From Mycobacterium sp. UM_WGJ (GTDB lineage: Bacteria > Actinomycetota > Actinomycetes > Mycobacteriales > Mycobacteriaceae): 57,995 bases of DNA. Positions 46,201 through 52,818 of the stretch are shown here, one piece after another. Position numbers and translations under genes: made by a program. The stretch spans positions 1-57,995 of the forward strand of contig NZ_AUWR01000062.1 in NCBI RefSeq assembly GCF_000455125.1, read 5' to 3'. The notes beneath the pieces were generated by a model that was given only the letters and a program-made list of their open reading frames with translations, did not search any database and was not told the DNA's origin. Positions within the stretch are counted from its first letter, which is position 1. Each line of letters opens with the position of its first letter.

Positions 46201-46537
46201 CGAGACGCTGGAGCTGGGGGAGAAATTCCCGCTCAAGGCAGGTTTGGTCACCAGCCTGGGCTTCGGTCACGTGTCTGGTCTGGTCGCCCTGGTGCACCCG
46301 GCGGCGTTCCTGGCGGCGCTGGACCCGAGTCAGCGCGCGGCGTACGAGGAGCAGGCCAACGCCCGGGTGCTGGCCGGTCAGCGGCGACTCGCCTCAGCGA
46401 TCGCCGGCGGCAAGCCGATGTATGAGCGGCCCGCCGACCGGCGGTTCGACCACGACTCGTCGGAGAAGCGCCAGGAGTCGGCCATGTTGCTCAATCCGGC
46501 GGCACGGCTCGGCGACGGCGACGTCTACATCGGCTGA
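37292..46537 (+). CDS. fas: type I fatty acid synthase
   Basis: The 3081-residue multienzyme makes C16-C26 acyl-CoAs for membrane lipids and mycolic acid synthesis. Domains in order: acetyltransferase (GHSQG, Ser151), FMN enoyl reductase (from about 410, GRSPILLAGMTPT), dehydratase (about 1225-1300, GDYNPIHTD), malonyl/palmitoyl transferase (GHSVGE, Ser1445), acyl carrier domain (GASSRRNQLLVDLG, likely pantetheinylated Ser1820), ketoreductase (about 2125, VVTGASKGS) and ketosynthase (AACATAAVS, Cys2732; His in KHDTSTLAND and TGHAKGGAAV). Start is GTG 37292 with GGGGAG upstream. The frame is uninterrupted. Orthologue: Rv2524c (3069). acpS, which activates it, follows after 27 bases. Confidence 0.98.
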   Translation: MTIHEHDRVSAEGAGSGRFPSASSALVDRLTGGEPYAVAFGGQGSAWLESLEELVSSAGIETELATLAGEADLLLEPIAKELVVVRPIGFEPLQWVRALAAEDPIPSAKQLTSAAVSVPGVLLTQIAAMRALERQGLDLAATPPVAAAGHSQGILAVESLKAGGATDVQLLAIAQLLGAAGTLVARRRGISILGDRPPMVSVTNVDPERIRQLLDEFSQDVRTVLPPVLSIRNGRRAVVITGTPEQLSRFELYCEQIAEKEAAERKNKLRGGAVFAPVFEPVQVEVGFHSPRLSDGIEIVAQWAAQIGFDAEGVALTRKLADSILVGEVDWVDEVTTLHDAGARWILDLGPGDILTRLTAPVIRGLGIGIVPVATRGGQRNLFTIGAVPEVARPWTSYAPSVVRFPDGRVKLDTKFTRLTGRSPILLAGMTPTTVDAKIVAAAANAGHWSELAGGGQVTEEIFNDRVAELTTLLEPGRTVQFNSLFLDPYLWKLQVGGKRLVQKARQSGAPFDGLVISAGIPELEEAVELIAELNESGISHVVFKPGTVEQIRSVIRIAAEVPTTPVIAHVEGGRAGGHHSWEDLDDLLLATYSELRSQPNITLCVGGGIGTPEQAAEYLSGRWSQQHGFPLMPVDGILVGTAAMATLEATTSPAVKQMLVDTKGTDHWIGAGKAQGGMASSRSQLGADIHEIDNVASRCGRLLDEVAGDGEAVAARRDEIIAALADTAKPYFGDVTEMTYAQWLRRYVELAIGAGDSTADTASPDSPWLADTWRERFGSMLQRAEARLNELESGPIETLFADSQGTQSILERPEEAIAALLARYPEAETVRLHPADAPFFTQLCKTPGKPVNFVPVIDKDVRRWWRSDSLWQAHDARYTAEQVCIIPGITAVAGITRVDEPVGELLDRFEQAAVDQVLATGVEPTPVTARRQGRTDVTGPLAVLLDAPDVLWAGRTATNPVHRIADPDEWQVHENRTATHPSTAARLEVASDSSVVLSVPLSGVWINIRFTVPAAVVDGATPLVSTEDAAAAMRAVLAIAAGVDGPEALPPVTDGSATVTVEWNPEQVADHTGVTATFGAPLAPGLSTVPDALVGRCWPAVFAAIGSASTDTGFPVVEGLLSLVHLDHAAQLLAPLPAEPAELRVTATVSAATDTEVGRVVPVSVTVAAADGAVLATLEERFAIRGRTGAAELTDPVRAGGAVSDNATDTPRRRRRDVTVTAPVDMRPFAAVSGDYNPIHTDRAAALLAGLESPIVHGMWLSAAAQHVVTATDGQARPPARLVGWTARFLGMVKPGDDVDFRVDRVGIDLGAEVLEISARIGSDLVMSATARLTAPKTVYAFPGQGIQHKGMGMEVRARSKAARKVWDSADKFTRETLGFSVLHVVRDNPTSLIASGVHYQHPEGVLYLTQFTQVAMATVAAAQVAEMREQGAFVEGAIACGHSVGEYTALACVSGVYELEALLEVVFHRGSKMHDIVPRDAMGRSNYRLAAIRPSQIDLDDADVTAFVAEISERTGEFLQIVNFNLRGSQYAIAGTVAGLEALEAEVERRREISGGKRSFILVPGIDVPFHSEVLRIGVDDFRRSLERVMPRDQDPALIVGRYIPNLVPKPFTLDREFIQEIRDLVPAEPLDEVLADYDTWRNEKPAELCRKVVIELLAWQFASPVRWIETQDLLFIEQAAGGLGVERFVEIGVKTAPTVAGLATNTLKLPEYAHSTVEVLNAERDAAVLFATDTDPEPEEVVEEDSGAGAPEGALSPDVAPAVAAAPPAAPSGAPRPDDIAFDAADATCALIALSAKMRIDQIEALDSIESITDGASSRRNQLLVDLGSELNLGAIDGAAEADLSGLKSQVTKLARTYKPYGPVLTDAINDQLRTILGPSGKRPGAIAERVKKTWELGDGWAKHVTVEVALGTREGTSVRGGALGGLHEGALADAAAVDKAIDAAVQAVAARRGVAVSLPSAGGGGGATVDAAALGEFTAQITGRDGVLASAARLVLGQLGFDDAMSAPAGATDSELIDLVTAELGSDWPRLVAPAFDGRKAVLFDDRWASAREDLVKLWLADEGDIDADWPRLAERFEGAGHVVATQASWWQARALATGRQIHGSLYARIAAGAENPGRGRYSDEVAVVTGASKGSIAASVVGQLLDGGATVIATTSRLDDERLGFYRDLYRDHARFGAALWVVPANMASYSDIDALVEWVGTEQTESLGPQSIHLKDAQTPTLLFPFAAPRVTGDLSEAGARAEMEMKVLLWAVQRLIGGLSKIGAERDIASRLHVVLPGSPNRGMFGGDGAYGEAKASLDALVSRWKAESSWASRVSLAHALIGWTRGTGLMGHNDVIVDAVEEAGVTTYSTEQMAAMLLDLCNVESKVAAANAPIEADLTGGLAEANLDMAELAARAREEMTSEAAVDDEADAGNTIAALPSPPRGHTPAPPPAWADLDVDLADLVVIVGGAELGPLGSSRTRFEMEVSGELSAAGVLELAWTTGLVKWEDDPTPGWYDTATGELVDEAELVERYHDAVVERVGVREFVDDGAIDPDHASPLLVSVFLDKDFSFVVSSEADARAFVEFDPEHTVVRPVPDSSDWQVIRKAGTEIRVPRKSKLSRTVGAQIPTGFDPTVWGISQDMATSIDRVALWNIVATVDAFLSAGFTPTELMRWVHPSLVASTQGTGMGGMTSMQTMYHGNLLGRAKPNDILQEVLPNVVAAHVVQSYVGSYGAMIHPVAACATAAVSVEEGVDKIRLGKAELVVTGGYDDLTLEAIIGFGDMAATADTEMMRAKGISDSKFSRANDRRRLGFVEAQGGGTILLARGDLAAKMGLPVLAVVAYAQSFADGVHTSIPAPGLGALGAGRGGRDSVLARSLAKLGVGADDIAVVSKHDTSTLANDPNETELHERLADSLGRSDGAPLFVISQKSLTGHAKGGAAVFQMMGLCQVLRDGVIPPNRSLDCVDDELATAGHLVWVRETLELGEKFPLKAGLVTSLGFGHVSGLVALVHPAAFLAALDPSQRAAYEEQANARVLAGQRRLASAIAGGKPMYERPADRRFDHDSSEKRQESAMLLNPAARLGDGDVYIG

Positions 46538-46551
46538 GCACATGCGGTCTG

Positions 46552-46557
46552 TAGGTT
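46552..46557 (+). promoter_or_regulatory. -10 hexamer TAGGTT, leaderless start of acpS
   Basis: TAGGTT ends 7 bases before GTG 46565, so acpS can be transcribed apart from fas. Confidence 0.55.
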
Positions 46558-46564
46558 TGGGCGC

Positions 46565-46954
46565 GTGAGCATCGTTGGTGTCGGGATCGACCTGGTGTCG
46601 ATCCCCGACTTCGCCGAGCAGGTCGACCAACCCGGGACGGTGTTCGCCGAGACGTTCACCCCCGGGGAGCGGCGCGACGCCTCCGACAAAAGTTCGTCGG
46701 CGGCGCGGCACCTGGCGGCCCGCTGGGCGGCCAAGGAGGCGGTGATCAAGGCATGGTCCGGTTCGCGGTTTGCGCAGAAACCGGTGTTGCCGGAGGCGAT
46801 TCACCGGGACATCGAGGTGGTCACCGACATGTGGGGACGCCCGAAGGTGCGACTCTCCGGTGAGATCGCGCAGCATCTGGCCGAGGTCACGATCCACGTG
46901 TCGCTGACCCACGAGGCCGATACCGCCGCCGCCGTCGCGATCTTGGAGATCTGA
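46565..46954 (+). CDS. acpS: holo-[acyl-carrier-protein] synthase
   Basis: The 129-residue enzyme transfers 4'-phosphopantetheine from CoA to the acyl carrier domain of Fas and probably to AcpM. Metal and catalytic motifs are GVGIDLVSIPDF (Asp near residue 8) and RWAAKEAVIKAW. It lies directly downstream of fas, as Rv2523c does, and may be read both from fas and from its own -10 box. Confidence 0.95.
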   Translation: MSIVGVGIDLVSIPDFAEQVDQPGTVFAETFTPGERRDASDKSSSAARHLAARWAAKEAVIKAWSGSRFAQKPVLPEAIHRDIEVVTDMWGRPKVRLSGEIAQHLAEVTIHVSLTHEADTAAAVAILEI

Positions 46955-46993
46955 CGGCCGAGCAGTCGGGAAAGCGCCCCAAATAGCGCGTCG

Positions 46994-46999
46994 TAGGGT
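46994..46999 (+). promoter_or_regulatory. -10 hexamer TAGGGT, leaderless start of M20 peptidase gene
   Basis: TAGGGT ends 6 bases before ATG 47006. Confidence 0.6.
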
Positions 47000-47005
47000 G
47001 CTTTT

Positions 47006-48355
47006 ATGTCTGCTCGTTCTAGTGACCTGATCCAGCGAGTCCGCGACGTCCTGCCGTCGGTGCGGGCTGACCTGGAGGGTCTGGTGCGCATCGAGTCGGT
47101 GTGGGCCGACCCCGCGCGACGACCCGAGGTGCACCGCAGCGCCCAGCGCGTCGCAGACCTGCTGAGCCAGGCCGGTTTCCCGCAGGTGCAGATCGTCGCC
47201 GAAGGCGGTGCGCCGGCCGTCATCGCGCACTATCCGCCGCCTCCGGGTGCCCCGACTGTGCTGCTCTACGCGCACCATGACGTGCAGCCCGAAGGCGACG
47301 TGGCGCAGTGGGATTCACCGCCGTTCGAACCCACCGAACGCGACGGGCGCCTCTACGGCCGCGGCACCGCCGACGACAAGGCCGGTATCGCAACGCATCT
47401 GGCGGCATTCCGGGCACACGGCGGCCAGCCGCCGGTCGGTGTGACGGTCTTCGTCGAAGGCGAGGAGGAATCCGGGTCGCCGTCGCTGGGGGCACTGCTC
47501 GCCGCGCACCGCGACGCGCTGAGCGCCGACGTGATCGTGATTGCCGACTCCGACAACTGGAGCACCGATATCCCCTCGCTGACGGTGTCGCTGCGGGGAC
47601 TGGCCGACTGCGTAGTAGAAGTCGCGACGCTGGACCACGGGCTGCACTCCGGGCTGTGGGGTGGGGTGGTGCCCGACGCGCTGACCGTCCTGGTGCGGCT
47701 GCTGGCCAGCCTGCACGACGACGACGGGAATGTCGCGGTCGCCGGGCTTCACCAGAGCACCGCGGCACCAGTCGACTACCCACCCGAGCGCGTGCGGGTC
47801 GACACCGGACTGCTGGACGGGGTGGCCGAGATCGGCTCCGGTTCGGTGCCGCAGCGGATGTGGGCCAAGCCGGCGATCACCGTCATCGGTATCGACACCA
47901 CGAGCATCGCGGCATCGTCGAACACGCTGATCCCGCGGGCCCGCGCCAAGATCAGCATGCGGGTGGCTCCCGGCGGGGACGCCGCCGCTCACCTGGAGGC
48001 GCTCACCGCTCATTTGCAGCAACACGTCCCGTGGGGAGCACAACTAACCGTCATCCCGGGCGACGTTGGGCAGCCCTACGCGATCGACGCCACGGGCCCG
48101 GTGTACGACGCGGCCCGGGCCGCGTTCGCCCAGGCGTGGGGCGTCGAACCCATCGACATGGGCATGGGCGGTTCCATCCCGTTCATCGCCGAGTTCGCCG
48201 CCGCCTACCCGCAGGCGACCATCCTGGTCACCGGGGTGGAAGATCCCGGCACCCAGGCACACAGCATCAATGAGAGCCTGCATCTGGGAGTGTTGGAACG
48301 CGCCGCCACCGCCGAAGCGCTGCTGCTGGCGAAGCTGGGGGATCAGCCCGCCTGA
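47006..48355 (+). CDS. M20 family metallopeptidase (Rv2522c-like)
   Basis: The 449-residue cytoplasmic di-zinc peptidase carries YAHHDVQPEG (first metal His and catalytic Asp), YGRGTADDKAG, the EGEEESGSPS catalytic Glu pair and a late GVEDPGTQAHSINE with the last His. A dimerisation insert lies at about 190-310. It should cleave dipeptides or acylamino acids; the substrate is unknown. ATG 47006 fits the -10 box. The position after acpS matches Rv2522c. Confidence 0.9.
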   Translation: MSARSSDLIQRVRDVLPSVRADLEGLVRIESVWADPARRPEVHRSAQRVADLLSQAGFPQVQIVAEGGAPAVIAHYPPPPGAPTVLLYAHHDVQPEGDVAQWDSPPFEPTERDGRLYGRGTADDKAGIATHLAAFRAHGGQPPVGVTVFVEGEEESGSPSLGALLAAHRDALSADVIVIADSDNWSTDIPSLTVSLRGLADCVVEVATLDHGLHSGLWGGVVPDALTVLVRLLASLHDDDGNVAVAGLHQSTAAPVDYPPERVRVDTGLLDGVAEIGSGSVPQRMWAKPAITVIGIDTTSIAASSNTLIPRARAKISMRVAPGGDAAAHLEALTAHLQQHVPWGAQLTVIPGDVGQPYAIDATGPVYDAARAAFAQAWGVEPIDMGMGGSIPFIAEFAAAYPQATILVTGVEDPGTQAHSINESLHLGVLERAATAEALLLAKLGDQPA

Positions 48356-48409
48356 TGACCGGTCCCTGATCGACGGGCCCACAAGGGCCATTTGTGATTG
48401 CATGGGGAG

Positions 48410-49354
48410 ATGGCGCTGAGCCCCCGCATGCCCGATTTGCCGGCGTTCGAGATGTTGGTGGCTATCGCCAGAACCGGCAGCCTCGGCGCTGCCGGCCGGG
48501 AATTGGGGCTGACGCAGCAGGCGGTTTCGGCACGCCTGTCAGCGATGGAGGCCCAGACCGGTGTGCGACTTGTGAGCCGTAGTGCGCGTGGTTCGCAGTT
48601 AACCTCGGCCGGGGCGGTCGTGACGGAGTGGGCAGACCAGCTACTGGATATTGCCAGTCACGTCGACGCCGGGATGGCTTCGTTGCGGTCCGCCAGCCGT
48701 AAGAAGATGAAGGTGGCTGCGAGTCTCACGGTTGCCGAACAGTTGATGCCGCGCTGGATCGTGACACTGCAGGCTTCCGCCACGCGAACCGGTCGCCAGG
48801 CACCGGAGGTCATTCTGACCGCCACCAACAGCGAGCAGGTCATCGCGAGCGTGCGAGGCGGAGCGGCGGACCTGGGCTTCATCGAGAGCCCGGGAGCGCT
48901 GACCGGTATTCGAAGCCGTGTTGTTGCGCGCGACGAACTCGTGGTGATCGTGCCGCCGGACCACAAATGGGCGCGTCGCATCAACGGCGTGACCGCCGCA
49001 GAACTCAGCCAGACCCCGCTGGTCGTGCGTGAACAGGGTTCGGGAACGCGTGACTCGCTGACGTCGGCGCTGCGTGCGGTCTTGGGCCACGAGGTGGCAC
49101 AGCCACGTCCGGCATTGGAACTGTCTTCGTCGGTCGCCGTTCGTGGGGCCGTACTGGCCGGAGCCGGGCCGGCGGTGATGAGCAGGTTGGCGGTCGCCGA
49201 TGACCTTGCGGTCGGCCGGCTCCGCAGCGTCGAAGTACCGGAACTGGACCTGCATCGTGATCTCAGGGCGATCTGGGCGGGCGGGCGCACACCGCCGGCC
49301 GGTGCCGTCCGGGACCTGTTGAGCCACATCGGCGGCGCCAACCCACCGCGCTGA
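48410..49354 (+). CDS. LysR family transcriptional regulator
   Basis: The 314-residue regulator has an N-terminal winged HTH (MPDLPAFEMLVAIARTGS, then AAGRELGLTQQAVSARLSAME) and a periplasmic-binding-like effector domain (about 95-300) with GGAADLGFIESPG. The start is uncertain: ATG 48410 is used, with ATG 48428 and TTG 48398 possible. There is no counterpart between Rv2522c and Rv2521 in H37Rv. It converges on the flavoprotein gene at 49367, which is a plausible target together with the inverted repeat at 50536-50558. The effector is unknown. Confidence 0.88.
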   Translation: MALSPRMPDLPAFEMLVAIARTGSLGAAGRELGLTQQAVSARLSAMEAQTGVRLVSRSARGSQLTSAGAVVTEWADQLLDIASHVDAGMASLRSASRKKMKVAASLTVAEQLMPRWIVTLQASATRTGRQAPEVILTATNSEQVIASVRGGAADLGFIESPGALTGIRSRVVARDELVVIVPPDHKWARRINGVTAAELSQTPLVVREQGSGTRDSLTSALRAVLGHEVAQPRPALELSSSVAVRGAVLAGAGPAVMSRLAVADDLAVGRLRSVEVPELDLHRDLRAIWAGGRTPPAGAVRDLLSHIGGANPPR

Positions 49355-49366
49355 AGCACGTCTCGG

Positions 49367-50404
49367 CTATGTCCCGTACTGCAACCACAGGGGCAGAGCG
49401 CTGTTGAGCCGCTGCATGAACTTGATCAGTCCGATCCGATACTGCCCAGATCCGAACGAGTCGATTCCGTACTCGGGGAAGGCAATCCCGACCCCGAACA
49501 GTCCCGGGGCAATGATCCCGGTCACCGGATCGTATTCCAGCTCCCCCCACTGCGGGGTCGCGGGGAGCTGCCGCCGGGTGAACCCGACGGTGTAGACAAC
49601 GTGGCTACAGGCCTGCAGCTGCTCGGCGAACTCCTTGTCGTCGACCCGATACCGCTCCAGGCGCTCCGGGAAGGTTCCGTCGATGTTCTCGCGGGCCCAC
49701 GTTGCGGCATTTCCCTTCAGGCCAGTGTCGTCGAACAGAATCTGATCACCTAGGTAGACAGCGTATTTCGTCGGGCTTCGATAGAAGTTGACGATCTTGC
49801 GGACCCGGGTGTCCAACAGGTTGGGCAGGGCCACCATCGATGAGTGTGACGAGCCGAAGACGGCCACCGTGGCATCGTCCAACGCCAGCTGTCCGAGCTT
49901 GTCGGGGTTCAGCGCCACGTCGATCGGAATCTCTTGCAGGTGGGGGTGATAGAGAGTCTTGGGAACCGAGCCGACGGCCAGAATCACGTTCTTCGCTTCG
50001 ATCTCGGTGTCCGGGGTGCTCACCAACCAGTGGCGGTTGCGCAGGGTGAGCTCGGTTGCCACCGTGCGAAGGGCGGTGACCCGCTCGGTCAGGTGTTGGG
50101 AGATCCACACCAGCGGATCGGCGATCAGGCCGAGTGGGCAGGTCTGCCCGGGATCGATGTCAGTCAGCTCAAAGTGCGGCGCTTCGGCGAAGCGGAACGA
50201 CGGGGAGCCGTTCAAGTAGTCGAGGAAGAGCGACACATGGGTGTTGCCCGGGACGGCGCGCCATTTGGTGCCGACGTCCCCGGCGGCAAAGTCGGGATCG
50301 ATCCAGACGATCTCGTTCCCGGGGATGCCATGGTCGAGCAGTCGGCCCACCGCGGCGATGCCTGCGGGTCCAGCTCCGATCACTGCCCAGCTATGCCCAG
50401 TCAT
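49367..50404 (-). CDS. FAD-dependent pyridine nucleotide-disulfide-type oxidoreductase
   Basis: The 345-residue flavoprotein has an N-terminal FAD motif AVIGAGPAGIAAVGRL (about 7-22), a central NAD(P)-type segment ATVAVFGSSHSSMVAL and the ILAVGSVPKT hinge. No redox CXXC is present, so a disulfide reductase role is unlikely; a monooxygenase-like or reductase activity on a small molecule is more likely. ATG 50404 has AGGAAG directly upstream. The gene and the convergent LysR gene form an island inside the fas-to-bcp block. The substrate is unknown. Confidence 0.82.
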   Translation of the reverse strand: MTGHSWAVIGAGPAGIAAVGRLLDHGIPGNEIVWIDPDFAAGDVGTKWRAVPGNTHVSLFLDYLNGSPSFRFAEAPHFELTDIDPGQTCPLGLIADPLVWISQHLTERVTALRTVATELTLRNRHWLVSTPDTEIEAKNVILAVGSVPKTLYHPHLQEIPIDVALNPDKLGQLALDDATVAVFGSSHSSMVALPNLLDTRVRKIVNFYRSPTKYAVYLGDQILFDDTGLKGNAATWARENIDGTFPERLERYRVDDKEFAEQLQACSHVVYTVGFTRRQLPATPQWGELEYDPVTGIIAPGLFGVGIAFPEYGIDSFGSGQYRIGLIKFMQRLNSALPLWLQYGT

Positions 50405-50535
50405 CTTCCTGCCTTCCAACGGGGTAGGAGTAGCGCGCCGTGTTGGTCGCTCGATCCGGCGGCTACCCAAGCCCGACCGTTGGAAACAATGCTCCGCCCG
50501 CCGCCAGCCCGTGACTAGTGGGGTTGTTCTTGTCG

Positions 50536-50558
50536 GCTCACAATTAGTAGTTGTGAGC
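50536..50558. promoter_or_regulatory. inverted repeat GCTCACAA-N7-TTGTGAGC
   Basis: Perfect 8-bp arms (50536-50543 and 50551-50558) flank TTAGTAG. The repeat lies upstream of the flavoprotein gene, just downstream of a TTGACC -35-like hexamer (minus strand, 50562-50567), so a bound repressor could block that promoter. The arms are in the opposite order to a CRP site. A weak terminator for bcp is the alternative. Confidence 0.45.
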
Positions 50559-50613
50559 TGCGGTCAACGCCCCCCGGCTGCCGCCGAGCGCTGGCCTTTA
50601 TCGAGGGCGGGGG

Positions 50614-51090
50614 TCAGACCGACAGATCGCGCCGCAGTTTCGCGACGTGCCCCGTTGCCCGCACGTTGTACTGGGCCTCGGCGATCTTGCCCTGCTCGTC
50701 GACGACGAACGTCGAGCGGATGACGCCTTGCACGGTCTTGCCGTACATCTTCTTCTCGCCGTAGGCGCCCCAGGCCGTCAACACCGATCGGTCCGGGTCG
50801 GACAGCAGCGGGAAGGTCAACCCCTCGGCGTCGCGGAATTTGGCCAGTTTGGCGGGCTTGTCGGGGGAGATCCCGACCACGTCGAGGCCGGCGTCGTTGA
50901 AGTCGCGCAGGTTGTCGCGGAAGTCGCAGGCCTGCTTGGTGCAGCCGGGGGTCGAGGCCGCCGGGTAGAAGTAGACGACGACCCGTCGTCCCCGGTAGTC
51001 GGCCAGTGACACGGTGTTGCCGTCGGCGTCGGGAAGCCTGAACGCGGGCGCTTCATCGCCGGGCGCCAGGCGTGCGGTGTCGGTCAACAA
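50614..51090 (-). CDS. bcp: thiol peroxidase of the Bcp/PrxQ type
   Basis: The 158-residue peroxiredoxin reduces hydrogen peroxide and organic peroxides. The peroxidatic Cys is in PAASTPGC (about Cys50) and the resolving Cys is five residues later in KQAC (Cys55), the alpha2 helix arrangement of PrxQ. GEKKMYGKTVQGVIRSTFVV is also typical. Start is TTG 51090 or the next codon, TTG 51087; AAAGGGG lies just upstream and its spacing favours 51087. It is divergent from the DUF3618 gene. Orthologue: Rv2521. Confidence 0.93.
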   Translation of the reverse strand: MLTDTARLAPGDEAPAFRLPDADGNTVSLADYRGRRVVVYFYPAASTPGCTKQACDFRDNLRDFNDAGLDVVGISPDKPAKLAKFRDAEGLTFPLLSDPDRSVLTAWGAYGEKKMYGKTVQGVIRSTFVVDEQGKIAEAQYNVRATGHVAKLRRDLSV

Positions 51091-51136
51091 CTGCCCCTTT
51101 CTGCTCGCCGGGGCCTGAGACGAACCCCGGCTGCTC

Positions 51137-51142
51137 TAGGGT
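51137..51142 (+). promoter_or_regulatory. -10 hexamer TAGGGT for DUF3618 gene
   Basis: TAGGGT lies 37 bases before GTG 51180, leaving a leader with a GGGAGGA ribosome site. Confidence 0.45.
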
Positions 51143-51179
51143 AGTTCGACAGGGTCAGCATCGGACAGGGAGGACGACA

Positions 51180-51407
51180 GTGGCGGAACGCGATCCCGAC
51201 ACGATCAAAAAGGACATCGATCAGGCCCGCGAGCAGCTGGCGTCGACGGTCGATATTCTCGCGGACCGGGCCAACCCCCGTCGGCTGGCCGACCGCGCCA
51301 AGGCCCGGGCGGTCGAGATCGTCACCCAGCCGGTGGTAATGGCGTCGCTGGCCGGTGTCGGCGGAGTGATCCTCATCCTGACCATTCGCCGAATCCGCAA
51401 CCGCTGA
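51180..51407 (+). CDS. DUF3618 small membrane protein (Rv2520c-like)
   Basis: The 75-residue protein has a charged helical N terminus (RDPDTIKKDIDQAREQL, then ADRANPRRLADRAKARA) and one C-terminal membrane helix ending with RRIRNR, so it is tail-anchored. GTG 51180 has GGGAGGA upstream. Size and position beside bcp match Rv2520c. Function is unknown. A strong terminator follows at 51458-51494. Confidence 0.88.
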   Translation: MAERDPDTIKKDIDQAREQLASTVDILADRANPRRLADRAKARAVEIVTQPVVMASLAGVGGVILILTIRRIRNR

Positions 51408-51457
51408 GATCTGCGCGCGCGACCGCGAAACTGGGTCTGGTGGCGCACTGAAGCCAA

Positions 51458-51494
51458 ACGGCCGGGAGGGGACTCAGTGTCCCTTCCCGGCCGT
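51458..51494. terminator. bidirectional terminator hairpin
   Basis: A 16-bp stem with one G-T pair (51458-51473 with 51479-51494) closes a 5-base loop. It lies between the convergent DUF3618 and porin-like genes and can serve both. Confidence 0.8.
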
Positions 51495-51524
51495 CGGTGC
51501 GTTCTACCGCTGCAACCCTGGGGC

Positions 51525-52496
51525 TTACAACAGGTCGCCGTCGATCTCGGGGACGGGCAGGATTTCCACGGCATTGACCGGCAGATCCGCGGTGCCCACC
51601 GTGAGTGCCTCGGCGGCGCGCGCCGGCCAGTCCACCAGCAGCAGGTCGAAGATGCTGTCGTTGTTGATCAGGCCCACGAAGACAGCTTCCGTCTCGGGGA
51701 CGACATAGCCGTTGACCAACGTGTTCACCAGGTCCGCGGGGGCACTCAGGAGCGCTTCGAAGTCACCGCCGAGGACGTTGGTCAGGGTTTCGGTCAGCTG
51801 GTAGAAGACGCCGATCATCGGCGCCATCATGGTCTGGCTGACCGCCTTGATGAAGGCCCACGCGTCCAGGGGGCCGATGAACTCGTTGAGCAGACTCGAC
51901 ATGTTCTCCGCCTCGCGGGCGGGGATGGACAGCACCGGGCCCATCGCCTTGCCGATGTCCTCAATGCCGTACAGCGTCCAGATGTTGAGTTCGTTGAACG
52001 CCTCGAACGGGTTTCCGTTGGCGAGAGCCTCGCCCATGCGCTCCAGGAGCACTTCAAGGCCCGGGTATTTCACATCCTGGCCTTCGACGCCGAAGATCAT
52101 CTTCTCGAACGCCTCACCGATACCGGCAAAGCCCGAAGTGACGAACCGCGGCTCCATGCCCGGGCGGGCGTCCAGCGGGACGTCCTCCATGCCGATGATC
52201 AGCTGACCGTAGTCGACCCAGTTGCTGCCCAGCTGGCCGATCACATCGAAGACGTTGGCATCGTTGAACAAGGTGCTGAGGTTCTCCGCGGTGCGCTCGA
52301 ACACCGAAGACCAGCCGAAGAAGCCCTCGATTCCGGCGGTCAGCTGTACCGCCTGGTGCCGGACTTCTTGCACGGCCGGCGCGACCGGATGAACAGCCAC
52401 CAGGCCGGCTCCCGCAACAGCAATCCCGGCAGCCGCCAATCGGGTCGTCAGACCGGTCTTGGTCCTGGTCGCATTGGGTTGGACGGCGAAATCCAC
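51525..52496 (-). CDS. exported porin-like (GjpA-type?) protein with IdeR-type box upstream
   Basis: The 323-residue protein has an N-terminal signal sequence (about 18-42) followed by VRHQAVQLTAG, then a mostly helical mature region without cysteine and with repeated small-residue helices. The pattern resembles mycobacterial proteins often annotated as outer membrane porin GjpA, but this is from memory and uncertain. ATG 52496 has AAGGAG just upstream. An IdeR-like box lies 80 bases upstream, so iron repression is predicted. H37Rv has no counterpart in this position between Rv2520c and tRNA-Lys. Surface location and an iron-related role are inferred. Confidence 0.75.
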   Translation of the reverse strand: MDFAVQPNATRTKTGLTTRLAAAGIAVAGAGLVAVHPVAPAVQEVRHQAVQLTAGIEGFFGWSSVFERTAENLSTLFNDANVFDVIGQLGSNWVDYGQLIIGMEDVPLDARPGMEPRFVTSGFAGIGEAFEKMIFGVEGQDVKYPGLEVLLERMGEALANGNPFEAFNELNIWTLYGIEDIGKAMGPVLSIPAREAENMSSLLNEFIGPLDAWAFIKAVSQTMMAPMIGVFYQLTETLTNVLGGDFEALLSAPADLVNTLVNGYVVPETEAVFVGLINNDSIFDLLLVDWPARAAEALTVGTADLPVNAVEILPVPEIDGDLL

Positions 52497-52575
52497 GGTA
52501 GCTCCTTAGTTGTTGTCTGAGCTGCACCCTAGAGTTAGAGAGCAGAAGTCTGCGAGGTCGCTGATAGACATTACC

Positions 52576-52594
52576 ATAGGCAAGGCTAACCTAG
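52576..52594 (-). promoter_or_regulatory. IdeR-type iron box
   Basis: Read on the minus strand the 19 bases are CTAGGTTAGCCTTGCCTAT, matching about 15 of 19 positions of the IdeR consensus (TTAGGTTAG-S-CTAACCTAA). It lies about 80 bases before ATG 52496, in promoter range, so IdeR with iron would repress the downstream gene. Confidence 0.6.
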
Positions 52595-52745
52595 CCGGGT
52601 AAAAGTGTGATGGCGGTGACGCCGGTCCCCGGGGCGGCGATGCGGTAGCTGGAGACCTGAGCGCGGCCCGTTGGAGGGAATGGACTTCGAAACGGTCAGC
52701 TACCCCCGAGGGTGTAGCGGAGTATCGAACATCGTCCGAACTAAG

Positions 52746-52818
<73 letters not shown>

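Noticed and set aside
50536-50558. CRP (cAMP receptor) site
   Set aside because: A CRP site reads TGTGA-N6-TCACA; here the half-sites are in the reverse order with a different spacer.
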